DNA from: Catonia carolina
Lineage: Eukaryota > Arthropoda > Insecta > Hemiptera > Achilidae
DNA length: 64,000 nt
Direction: 5' to 3'
NCBI GenBank assembly: GCA_035578175.1
Contig: JAQMRL010000006.1
Location: 53,401,001-53,465,000 of the forward strand
Shown here in pieces: positions 54,726-64,000 of this stretch (the first letter of the stretch is position 1; the number at the start of each line of letters is the position of its first letter). A program made the translations under genes and the position numbers. The notes under the pieces were generated by a model. It had not been told where the DNA came from. It did not search any database and saw nothing but the letters and a program-made list of their open reading frames with translations.

Positions 54726-55852
54726 TTATTTATCTAAAAAAAATTTTAGATTTAAAAATAAATTAAATTTCAGTTAAAAATTCATTAAATTTTAGATAAC
54801 AATTTTGTGGTTATTATATAGCATAGAGGTAAGCTTGTTTATGGTGGGGGAAAGGGAGACGGAGAAATATTGTCAAGTGTTGTAAAAAGAGACCCTGAAA
54901 CAGAAAGGGAACTGGTCAAACCAGATAGTACAAACCAACAAAACTTTGAGATAAAAATGTTCCCCCTTTAAATCTTAAACGTCACATCAGTATTGTGTAT
55001 ACAAGAGGATAAACCTGCTAGAAAATTTTCTTCCTAAACTAGCGAAGCGAGCGATTCGATTCACAGTTCTTACACATTCATCTTCGCTCGCTTTTAAGTT
55101 AAATTAAAAGCAATCAAGTGTCAAAGTCGAGAGAGAAGTTCTCTTCTCCTATTACACGCTTGTCCGCTTTTTTTGCATTTCATTACGGAGATTTTTATCT
55201 CTTTTGTTCTTTTTGACTTCGTTCATTTTGTAGTTATTAGACAGTGCTACTTATTAATATAATTTGGTAATAAATTTGCTTTGTCACGTGTACAGAAATA
55301 ACGATTTTAATTAATCTGAAGGACAGCATACTACGGCAGTAGTGTAGATAAAAATTTTGTTCGGCATTGTCGGTTTTCATGTAACGTTCCTGAAAACCTC
55401 TCTTTCCTCCAAGTCCGTAAAATATTAAACACTTTTTTTTTTTTTGAAGGGAAATCTTATCTTTTAATTTCCAACCAGTATTATGTCTCCTTGTATAGGG
55501 CCAATTTTAAACCACGTGAGGTGACTTGAGATGTTTCTGGAAGCTCTTTTGGCAGCTCACGTTCTCAGAATTCGCTCACTTGTCTCTTTTCTTTTGTCTA
55601 CCCGGTTCTATTTTACTCTTCATGGAAGCCCTTAAACTCCGTAATTAGTTCTCTGAACTTGGTTTGGTTCATTAAGTTTTATTGTACTAGGGTAGGACCA
55701 GAATAATTCCTCGGGATGAAAACACTACTGTACCTTTATAAATCATTCAGGAAATTTTTAGCTTTGATTCAGAAGTATATCCTTCTTATTCCCAGAAATA
55801 TACGTTCCTTGAAGCTATTATCTATACTTTAAAATTACTCATCAAGATTCGA
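54726..55852. other. Nothing recognised
   Basis: No frame above background. A T run lies at 55433-55445. Confidence 0.45.
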
Positions 55853-55854
55853 TT

Positions 55855-56130
55855 CCAATCTTTTTCTTCTTCTGCCTTTCAAGGATTAGGCATCTCTGCC
55901 TATTCTGAACCTCTCAAATCTTCCCATCTCTTTCTCGGGCGTCCTCGTTCTCTCCTGCTCTCCGGCTTATAGCTCAGTGTCTGGTTGGGTATCCTACCCT
56001 CCCGCATTCTGTTTACATGCTCTAACCACTGCATTCTGTTCTGGGATACCTTGTTGTTTATAGAGATGTTGAGTTCTTTCCTTATCTCGGTATTCCTGTA
56101 ACGATCTTCTCTATTACACCTATAAGTATG
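55855..56130 (-). pseudogene. LINE ORF2 C-terminal end and tail
   Basis: On the minus strand, across small frameshifts, one reads 'RREDRYRNTEIRKELNIS', 'RMQWLEHVNRMREGRIPNQT' and 'RRERGRPRKRWEDL', then a stop and an AAGAAAAAG tail. The 'GRPRKRW' end is characteristic. It is truncated to the last ~90 residues and is distinct from the family at 17224. Confidence 0.65.
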
Positions 56131-57337
56131 TCGAAGATTCCAATTGAAGATTTAATATTATACCCGTGGATTTAAGTGTAAAGATTTTACCATTCTTTTC
56201 AATTACCGAGGTACTGAAATTCACTTGTGACAAGGACACGCGAAACACGACTGCCAACATTTCTACATTATAATATATATGTAGCATATTCCGATACATG
56301 AACAAAGAAATAAAATTTACGAAGAAATAGATTAACCAGTAAATTAGGAAACCTTGATGTCAAAATTTTGGCACTAACTAAAGGTATAAAAAATAAATAT
56401 TACATAATAAAATATACCTATACTTCATTGGTTGAATGAATAGGCATTTCTGTATATTTATTTATAAGGCATATTTACATTCAAAAGGCCTTTTGCCCTT
56501 ATAAATTACACGTCATATTTTTTTTTGTAAAGTTTTTTAAATGTATTCCTGGTTCAAGTAAGAGCATTGAAACGGATCTACGAATCCTGATTCAGTATAT
56601 CCTTAATGATAGTTTTTTCTATTAGTTTTTTTTATTATACAATTTATTATTTATTAAATATATAATTTATTCATCACGGTTCCTTCTCATAGAATTTGTT
56701 TTCGCATATTACAATAGAATAAGCGTCATAAAAAATTATTCTCATATTTTTTTTACTTATATAATGTTTTTAAAACTGTATACATTTTTTTATTTCAAGG
56801 ATAAAATTGAATAAAATCTCTGTGTGAGTGTATGTTTTGAATTGAGTTTGTATATTTATTGTCTTAGTGTTTATAAAATTGTGTTTGTTTATATCTATAT
56901 TATAAATTATCTTAACTTGTTAATTCTTATATAAAATACTTGAACTGCTTTGTTTGTTTTCGGATTCTTTATTTGTATTTTACTGTAGTGAAATATCATT
57001 TATATATATAATTATTATAATAATACATAATATTATATAATTATTTGATACAAATTGTTGGATGACATTCTTATTGAAGTAAGCAAATGAGTAGTGGTAA
57101 TAAATAAATTGGTAAGTAAAATATTTAACTTATTCTTAAAATTTAGGCATATCAGTTTTATCTTGACATATCCCTATACTCCTTTCTGGAGTCTTCTGGA
57201 CGCAGTCATAAAAAGAACTTACCCATCCTTACCCATCCTACACTAGCCTTCGTGTACGGCAAGTTCCAAGAATAATACTGTTACTACAATTTGTCTCTGG
57301 AAAGAAGAGAGTTGGCGGAGAGACGCAAAACTGGGTG
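56131..57337. other. AT-rich DNA, nothing recognised
   Basis: About 1.2 kb of very AT-rich sequence; no repeat ends seen. Confidence 0.5.
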
Positions 57338-57339
57338 TA

Positions 57340-58268
57340 CGAGGTGTGGCTATTAAATAACGAGACTGACGTTGTAAAAAATTTAATTTTAATTTTATAC
57401 ATAATCACTTATTGTCACCTTCAATATACACTCCTTCTCTATCCCTACAACGCTCCATGTGAATTTTCCATTGTTGGAAACAGTGCTGGAAGTCATCTTC
57501 TGTCAGCTCCTTCAGGACACGTGCCGGTTTCTCTTTTACAGCTTCTACAGACTGAAATCTTGTCCCTTTTAATGCAGATTTCACCTTAGGGAACAGGTAA
57601 AAGATAATAACATGTAATGAAACGTGGTTTTTTACTTATGATCCGGAAACGAAGCGCCAATCCATGCACTGGAAGAGCCGAACTTCACCGAGAGCTAAAA
57701 GAGCTCGAATGAGCCAGTTAAAATTTAGAGCAATGGTGATTGTTTTTTTGATATCCATGGGATTGTGTACCTTCACTGGGTTCCTGAAGGTCAAACAATT
57801 AATCAATATTTTTACCTTGCGGTACTTTCTAAACTACGTCAAAGAGTAAGGAAAAAACGCCCCGAAATGTAGAAGGTCAAATCATGGGTTCTCCACCAAG
57901 ACAATACGCCAGCTCATTCCGCGTTATCTGTCAAGAGATTCCTAGCCTAGTACAGCATCTCTGTTAGAACATCCACTTTATTCACCAGATCTTGGACCAT
58001 GTGACTTCTACCTGTTCCCTAAGGTGAAACCTGCATTAAAAGGGACAAGATTTGAGTCTGTGGAAGCTGTAAAAGAGAAAGCGGCACGTGTCCTGAAGGA
58101 GCTGACAGAAGATGACTTCCAGCACTGTTTCCAAAAATGGAAATTCGCATGGAGCGTTGTAGGGATAGAGAAGGAGTGTATATTGAAGATGACAATAAGT
58201 GATTATGTAAGAAATAAAAATTAAATTTTTTTGTAACGTCAGTCTCGTTATTTAATAGCCACACCTCG
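57340..58268 (+). mobile_element. palMAR copy D, complete palindromic form
   Basis: TA-flanked (57338-57339, 58269-58270), 929 bp. The first 264 bp (57340-57603) are the inverted copy of the last 264 bp (58005-58268), both derived from the transposase 3' end and 3' TIR. A ~400-bp core of forward transposase sequence lies between. Confidence 0.92.
57660..58165 (+). pseudogene. mariner transposase remnant in palMAR D
   Basis: Pieces 'WVPEGQTINQYFYLAVLSKL', 'SWVLHQDNTPAHSALSVKRF' and 'RFESVEAVKEKAARVLKEL' are spread over three frames with stops. The catalytic Asp in HQDN is present and the one near SPDL-AP-D is damaged. The N-terminal half is absent. Confidence 0.8.
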
Positions 58269-58401
58269 TATCAAAAAGGCTAACGTAATGAATAAAGACA
58301 AATACACCCGTCTCGCCTAAAGTGTAAAATCTGTTTATTGGCCTACCGTCGATCATGTATGCAGAATAAATACTACAATTTATGTAGTGTTATAGTAATT
58401 A

Positions 58402-58786
58402 TGTGTTGTTTAGGTCATCTCCCGAAAGGCTGGTTTGAACCACTTGAAGTTTTACTAAGTAAACGACGAGAGAAGTGGTTTACTCAGCGGAAAAGTATGC
58501 TTATCAGCATGCCAGGCTCTCTGAAAAGCACATATGTTCCACACTGCAAATGATACCTTCATTTCATTCACCACAATGTCTGGCTGTATAATGAAATTTA
58601 TTACTTTCTGAGAAGATAACTCTGATTAGTGTCTTTTACACCTCTACCTCTTCTGTTCTTAAATGATTCAGTCATTTAATTAGCTGATCATATGATAAGA
58701 AACAGAACTAATTTATTTTTTGTAGCTCTAGAACTAGCAGATCGAGTGCAAATAATTTGAAAACTCCATCTGTCTGTTATAGGCAG
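58402..58786 (-). repeat. AAC-SINE copy 15
   Basis: From 'gttgtttaggtcatctcccg' to 'catctgtctgttataggcag'. Flanks 'agtaattat' and 'agtaactat' look like a diverged target duplication. Confidence 0.88.
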
Positions 58787-58809
58787 AGTAACTATACAAC
58801 AATGACTAA

Positions 58810-58890
58810 TTGACACCTCACACTCTCCCCGCAACTGACTTTTACGGCAGGAGTTCCGGGTTTGATTCCCGATCAAGTAATTTGTTCATC
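58810..58890 (+). repeat. tRNA-like T-arm, probable SINE head
   Basis: 'ccgggtttgattcccgg'-like T-arm at 58856-58872 with no convincing A box or acceptor stem. Confidence 0.35.
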
Positions 58891-59849
58891 ACTCATTTTT
58901 ATCAATCGCCAATCATCATCTAAATTAGCATTATTATCCAAAATAATCAGAAGTAAAACCAATAAAAAATCCACGCCCCATAAGGTGAAACACGACCAGT
59001 GTAATCATATGATCAACCAAAAATATAATTTTTCATTTTGTTTATGTATTACATATATCTCCTTCATTTTCTTATAAATTCATGAACATACACAAAATAA
59101 AAATAACTTAAGAAAAATTACCAGAAAACTAAGTACCTATTTCTAAACAAAAAATAAAATTACAACATATTCCGAAATGATAAATTAGTTAAAATTTTTA
59201 CTCGGATATGTAAATACAATTAATTATACTCAAACCGGTTGAAGATTAAAATTATAGTTGAATAGTTTTATTTATTCATGTATTTGAATTAATTAAAAAT
59301 AATATCACTACATTATAACTATAAGTTCAAACGTACCAAGTACAATTATTATTTATTTAAATGCTGAATTAAATTTTATGTACCAAGTATTTATTGGAAA
59401 TCTATCTTAAAATAACATCTTTACTAACATTGTTATTAATATTTATTATTCTAAATAAATAAGTAAATTGAAATAGAGAAATTTTTCATAGATAGATTAA
59501 TTTATTCATTCATTTTTCTAATTTTTTTTAATCGGTGTGTAATTCCCTAAAACGAATGTTGTAAATTAACAAGGGAACAAACTCTTTAAATATATTTTCA
59601 AGAATGGAACTGAAAAAAAAACATTTGGAATATGCTTTCGTGAGAAAATTTATGTTAGTACCGAAAAATGTATGTAAGCTACCTAGAAGGCGAACCCACT
59701 ACCCCTGAAAAGCCAAACCCAAACGAGCGGACGTGAGCCGCAGGGCGCCCCACTCCCCTCAGTACTCGTGTAAATGTTGGACGAGTCGCCGTCGAGCTCG
59801 TTACGCCGCTAAAGTGCTTTGCACGTGGCTCTACTACACATGGAAGTAC
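58891..59849. other. AT-rich DNA, nothing recognised
   Basis: Becomes GC-richer at 59700-59830, next to SINE-T3. No gene recognised. Confidence 0.4.
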
Positions 59850-60008
59850 TATGTACAACCATGCACTTTGAGTAGCACGGGTTTGATTTCCCCGGCTAGG
59901 GACTGGAAATTTTCGTAAGTCAAAAATCCACTATTTCAAATGCATAACCCACCATAGCCGCAAATAACCAAGCTGTTAATGCGACTTCAAATAAACTAAA
60001 AAAAAATC
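59850..60008 (+). repeat. SINE-T3 copy 2
   Basis: T-arm-like 'acgggtttgatttcccc' and 'ctggaaattttcg', the body 'aataaccaagctgttaatg', and an A8 tail. Matches the copy at 47681-47815 in reverse. Confidence 0.65.
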
Positions 60009-60149
60009 ACGAATTATAAGTGTCACTATTCTGAGGGTTCTTTTACTCGGTCTTTACCTCCAGAACGTGTTTCTTTAATAAAATAACGGTGTGATGTTAC
60101 CGCAAAAAACAATTTCATCAAAAATATCACACGTTTTTAAAAATGGTGG

Positions 60150-60674
60150 GAGCTGCCAATAGTTACGAAAGAGGCGGTAGGTCTGTGTCGGCACTGTAGA
60201 AGGCTTGTAACCGCCCCACGGCTGCGCACTGACTATGTGAAGAGCGCTCCACTGAGCCCGACCGAATTCGATTCCGATTCACTCAACAGCAGACGAGACA
60301 TTCATTCACCATCGGCTTACGGTTACCGGACTGCAACGAAGGCTTATCGACGACCCTGCAAGAGAGAAGGTGATGCTTCCGCTCGCCGACTCGACACCGT
60401 ACGCCGTCGACCGGGACCGCCATCGCCCGCTGCCGCGAGCGATGCCCACAGCGGACTCTCGACCGAGCCTTGCGCCTCCAGGGTCTCGGCGAAGCAGCCA
60501 TCGACGCACTACTGCAAGGGAAGAAGATGGCGTCTCCGCTGGACGACAAAACGCCGTGTCGCCATGGTAGTCTCAGCGAAACCAAGACGACCATGGTCGT
60601 CTTAAACGGCCCTTTTCAGGGCTACCAAAAATTAAAGGTTTTATCTCGCCACATAATGTCGCATCCGGTGACAG
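60150..60674 (+). mobile_element. HSL element copy 3, left end unclear
   Basis: Matches copies 1 and 2 in forward orientation from 'gagctgccaatagttacg' to 'catccggtgacag'. The CCAAT box is kept, while the TATA position has mutated to 'ctatgtgaag'. The first ~60 bp of the other copies are replaced by unrelated sequence, so the left end is truncated or recombined. The open frames over it (60237-60605 and overlaps) are not conserved with copy 1. Confidence 0.7.
60608..60623 (+). terminator. Histone-type 3' stem-loop, HSL copy 3
   Basis: GGCCCTTTTCAGGGCT followed by ACCAAAAA. The single change still allows a G-U pair, so the stem can form. Confidence 0.8.
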
Positions 60675-60799
60675 AATGTAAATAATTTTTAAAAATACTG
60701 TAAATATTAATTAGGTACTGTATTTTAAACTTAAAATTTCTGTGTTTTCATACATAGTACTAATAAACAGTAGTAAAGTATGTGTATCTCTTTTACTTT

Positions 60800-60899
60800 T
60801 TTGAAACCCTAAATGTATGACTCCGAATCTTATACGGAATTTCCCATATCCGTAATCGGTTCGCCCCCTATACTTCGATTTAACGAGGTTTTACTGTAT
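60800..60899. mobile_element. Possible pogo-type terminal fragment
   Basis: 'cttcgatttaacgaggtttt' + 'actgta' resembles the right end of the Tigger at 13817-14957. No partner end was found. Confidence 0.35.
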
Positions 60900-60904
60900 A
60901 ACGA

Positions 60905-60965
60905 TGGGTATAAAAGTGTTAAAATTTTCAGACTCTAGCCGGGAATCGAACTTGAACTTTAAAAT
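60905..60965 (-). repeat. SINE-T3 head fragment
   Basis: The minus strand reads 'aagttcgattcccggctaga' and then 'ctgaaaatttt', matching the T-arm and adjoining body of SINE-T3. Confidence 0.45.
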
Positions 60966-61004
60966 CTACTTTGATGTTTTACTCTTAAGGTTAGTTCGGG
61001 GATT

Positions 61005-61575
61005 AGGCTGAATAATGACGTTTACCTGAATGATTTACTGTTTGCGGATGATTTGTGGATTGTGGAAAAGAGTGAGGATGAGCTAAGAGATAAATTATGC
61101 AAAAAATATAATTTCAACGTTCCTGTAAAAAAATCAAAGATAATGGCATTTACTGGTAAATATCCTACCAGGTCTAAAATTTTGATAGATGTTGTAGTGC
61201 TTGAGCAAGTATCACAATGCAATTATTTAGGTCGTGACATCGGGTTTGATTAAGATTTGGACATAAAAAAGAAAGCTGGCAAATTCCAAACAGTGTGCGG
61301 CAATTTTAGCAAACCCCTAGGCAGGAAACAAGAAAAAAAACCCAGATAAAGTTTTACAAGGTGATGGCTGCCGCAGTCCTACTCTATGGAAGTGAGTCGT
61401 GGATTTGTACCAGGCCACAGGAGAGTAGAGTACAGGCGGCAGAGAAGCAATTCCTGCGAAGAACTAAGGGGTTGCAGTAGTAGGGACCAACTAAGAAATG
61501 AGGATATAGGAACGGAACTGGATGTTTTACAACCTAAATGGAAAGATTGCAGAATATCGCGAAATCGATAGATAC
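61005..61575 (+). pseudogene. LINE reverse transcriptase fragment with FADD box
   Basis: Reads 'LNDLLFADDLWIVEKSEDEL', 'KKSKIMAFTGKYPTRSKILI' and 'LEQVSQCNYLGRDIGFD', then a stop. After that come shifted frames giving 'KFYKVMAAAVLLYGSESW' and 'RVQAAEKQFLRRTKG'. It belongs to the same broad family as 17224, keeping the palm/thumb boundary. Several stops and frameshifts make it inactive. Confidence 0.75.
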
Positions 61576-62504
61576 ATAATAAATATCCCCCGTAAATTGT
61601 TAAGCTTTTCAGAAAGCACATTTAATGAAAGAGATGAACTCTTTATAGGATATTTGTTTGTAAGATATGAAGGTCATTTTAAATATATATAAATTTTATT
61701 AATAGAAAACTAAATAAATAAAAGATTTCTCTTTGAAAATAACAAATATTTATCAACCTAACTTGTGCCATGTTTGAAAGAATTAGATATTCTATACTAA
61801 ACAGTTGTATGATTGCATTAACACTACAAAAACAATCGTATACAATTTAAATAAAAAAATAGATCAATGGTAATGTTAAAAAATGAAATAAAATAAATAA
61901 AAACAACGGAAGGAAACGGATCTAGGTGACCGGAAGTATTTTTGTACTCGTGTTCGAAACACGCTAAGTATTCAATCACATTGGATTCCCAAATACGTAC
62001 AAGTTATTTTCATTTTAATACAATGTAATGCAGTCGGCAGTTCTGATTTAGATCAGGAAACGTACAGTACTGTTCGTTATTTTTTATTCTGATTTTTTTT
62101 CATTTTATTTTACTTTTTTAATTGGAGATGCAATACCGTTAAAGCAATTAATTTGGTTTTAATTGTAAATAAATTGTAGATTGTAAAATATTATTTATTT
62201 TCATCACAAATTTAATCTGTTTCAATTAATTATTTCTCTATAAATGAAGGCTATTTTTTAAATAAAAAAAAATTATTTTCAGTTAGTTAGCAAAGACAAA
62301 GATTTAGTAAATTTATATTATAATTGATTTCCTGGCATTTTCCCCGCCAACTTTCCTGCGATATACCGGAGCTTAAACGAGGAGGCTGTTTCGAAAAATT
62401 CTTATGAAAAATCATGACTGGTGACTGTCACTTACCTAAAAATAAAAATAATTTATAAAAAGTTCCGAGAGCGAGGGTGAGATTGATCGGCAACCTGATT
62501 TATA
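61576..62504. other. AT-rich DNA, nothing recognised
   Basis: No supported feature. Confidence 0.5.
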
Positions 62505-62684
62505 ATTTCATTTTCCAACATAAGACTTACCATAGGGAGAGTGGAATTGCTGCCTGGTACTACAATATGGTAAAGGTTATGCAATCACTTCAGAAAAAAA
62601 CCCTGGAAAAAATTAAAGAACTTCTACTGGATCATTTTCCAACATAAGATCATACCACAGAGAGGGTGGAATTGCTACCTGGTA
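62505..62684. repeat. ~130-bp tandem duplication, second unit interrupted
   Basis: Unit 1 runs from 'cattttccaacataagac' (62511) to about 62634. Unit 2 starts at 62635 and is broken after 'gctacctggta' by a Tigger and an AAC-SINE. It resumes at 63847-63912 ('tggtaaaggtaaagc' to 'gaacttctactgcatc'). Confidence 0.75.
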
Positions 62685-63432
62685 TAGTAGACTCTCAGAA
62701 ATCCGGACTAATGTGGCGGACGGCCGGTCCGGATTTCGAAAAATCCGGATTTCCCGGAGGTTGACAATTTCGTCTTAATGGCGAATAATTATGACAATAA
62801 GCATTAACGTTTATCTGCTAATATAAGAGTGAGCTTCTGAAAAAACTTTAAAACACTGTAGGCCTAATAAATTACAGTAGGCTACTGGTACTGTAATTAT
62901 TCAATATACGAAGCACAAACATTGACTAAACTTAACGCTACTGTACCGTAATAAGATTCGATTGCACTCTTTGTAAGATTTGCAAGTTACGGATTTCAAA
63001 CATGTAACAATGAATGTCATATGTCTCAATTATAGAGTAATTACACGATCAACTAAATAAAATCTAAATGTACTGTAGCACGGTACTGTGCTTAGTAAAG
63101 TACGGTTCTGGGATTAAATAAAATGCCTCGTAAAATCATAAACATAGATTTTACTGAAACACAGAGCTCCCGACGACGCAAACTACTGTGGGCCCTAAAT
63201 GACAAAAAGTGTCATTTACATACATTTATATACGCAATTATTACTAAAAAGTACATACACACAAATTATAGTGCTAATCGCGTGATCGTTCATTGGGCCA
63301 ATTCCATGAAAACTTTTTACTGGTTGATAATTTAAAAGTTGTAAATTTTCAGAAAATAAAGTAAAAAAAAAATCATCGTCCGGACTATCCGGAGTCCGGA
63401 CTAGAGCGATCCGGATTTTTGAGAGTCTACTG
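62685..63432. mobile_element. Tigger/pogo-type MITE
   Basis: Ends 'tagtagactctcagaaatcc' and the complement 'cagtagactctcaaaaatcc' are TIRs. TA flanks both sides (62683-62684, 63433-63434). 'tccggat' and 'gtccgga' words repeat near both ends. The 748-bp interior has no convincing transposase. Confidence 0.85.
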
Positions 63433-63442
63433 TACTACAATG

Positions 63443-63835
63443 TTGTTGTTTAGGTCAACAGCCGAAAGGCTGGTTTGAACCTCTAGAGGTTTTACTAAGT
63501 AAAACGAGGAAGAGGTGGTTTACCATGCTTTCCTCACTGAATGGAAAAGTATGCTTATCAGCATGCCGGGCCCTCTGAAAAGCACATATTTTCCACTCTT
63601 TAAATGACACCTTCACTTCATTCACCACAGGGTCTGGCTGTACAATGAAATTCATTACTTTCAGAGGAGATAACTCTGATTAGTGTCTTTTACATCTCTA
63701 CCTCTTCTGTTCTTAAATGATTCAATCATTTAATTGGCTGACCATGTGATAAGAAACAGAACTATTTATTTTAGCCCTGCAACGAACAGATTGAGTGTAA
63801 ATAATTTGACACTCCACCTGTCTGTTATTGGCAGG
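63443..63835 (-). repeat. AAC-SINE copy 16, full length
   Basis: Flanked by a perfect 11-bp duplication 'gtactacaatg' (63432-63442, 63836-63846). The left duplication overlaps the Tigger's last base and TA, so the SINE landed at the edge of that element afterwards. Confidence 0.92.
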
Positions 63836-63912
63836 GTACTACAATGTGGTAAAGGTAAAGCTAAATCACTTCAGAGAACCCTGGAAAAATTAAAGAACTT
63901 CTACTGCATCAC

Positions 63913-64000
63913 GGTTATATGCGCCCACTATACAACCCAGAGCAACTAATAAATGTTCCCAGAGGTGAAGAAAGACCTAAAAAGATAAACTTTTGAGATA
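63913..64000. other. Window end, nothing recognised
   Basis: Too short to assign. Confidence 0.4.

Noticed and set aside
60237..60605. Arginine-rich 122-codon frame as a real gene
   Set aside because: It lies within HSL copy 3, is not maintained as an intact frame in the other copies, and several frames are open because the stretch is GC-rich.

Overview
This is repeat-dominated, AT-rich eukaryotic DNA, almost certainly from an insect. The mobile elements point that way: Jockey-type LINEs, mariner, Tigger/pogo, hAT and PIF/Harbinger relics, and tRNA-derived SINEs. A ~1 kb Helentron-like element resembles repeats I recall from planthoppers, so a hemipteran is a weak guess. There is no operon, CRISPR array, rRNA gene or intact tRNA gene. 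No complete host gene is visible. The only host-like coding piece I would defend is a single candidate exon with a clean splice acceptor (34437-34715, minus).

Family names used here are mine. AAC-SINE: a ~390-bp repeat with a 3' hairpin and an (AAC)n tail, 16 copies. SINE-T1 to SINE-T4: four families with tRNA-like parts. HINE-like: a ~0.95 kb element with 13-bp subterminal inverted repeats, a CA microsatellite and a 3' hairpin. palMAR: a mariner derivative with both ends made of the same ~264-bp 3' end. HSL: a TIR element carrying a TATA box and a histone-type mRNA stem-loop. FB: a foldback element with ~420-bp arms. RET9: a ~450-bp retroposon. REP4: a ~240-bp repeat.

Layout. 0-4 kb: 3' two thirds of a Jockey LINE with poly(A), SINE-T4, and a small Tc1/mariner-like element with perfect 95-bp TIRs. 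4-9 kb: hAT MITE, palMAR copies A and B, a decayed R1-like LINE. 10-16 kb: AAC-SINEs, SINE-T2, RET9 split by a Tigger relic, SINE-T1. 17-23 kb: a LINE with a stop just before its YADD box, a full HINE-like element, a hAT with a perfect 8-bp target duplication, and a nested AAC-SINE/MITE/SINE-T1 stack. 23-29 kb: unrecognised decayed coding DNA, a HINE-like copy and a ~415-bp tandem array. 29.7-34 kb: HSL copy 1, LINE debris, palMAR copy C. 34-38 kb: candidate exon, PIF/Harbinger relic, CTT/CTC microsatellites. 38-47 kb: AAC-SINEs, one apparently flanked by a ~260-bp target duplication, REP4 and HINE-like copies. 48.4-51.1 kb: HINE-like, FB and HSL nested in one another. 51-54 kb: SINE-T2 cluster, RET9 with an inserted MADF-bearing element, Jockey fragment. 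55-64 kb: LINE tail, palMAR copy D, HSL copy 3, and a tandem repeat broken by a Tigger and an AAC-SINE.

Nested insertions let many boundaries and target duplications be read by comparing filled and empty copies inside the window. All family assignments come from reading the sequence; no database search was made.
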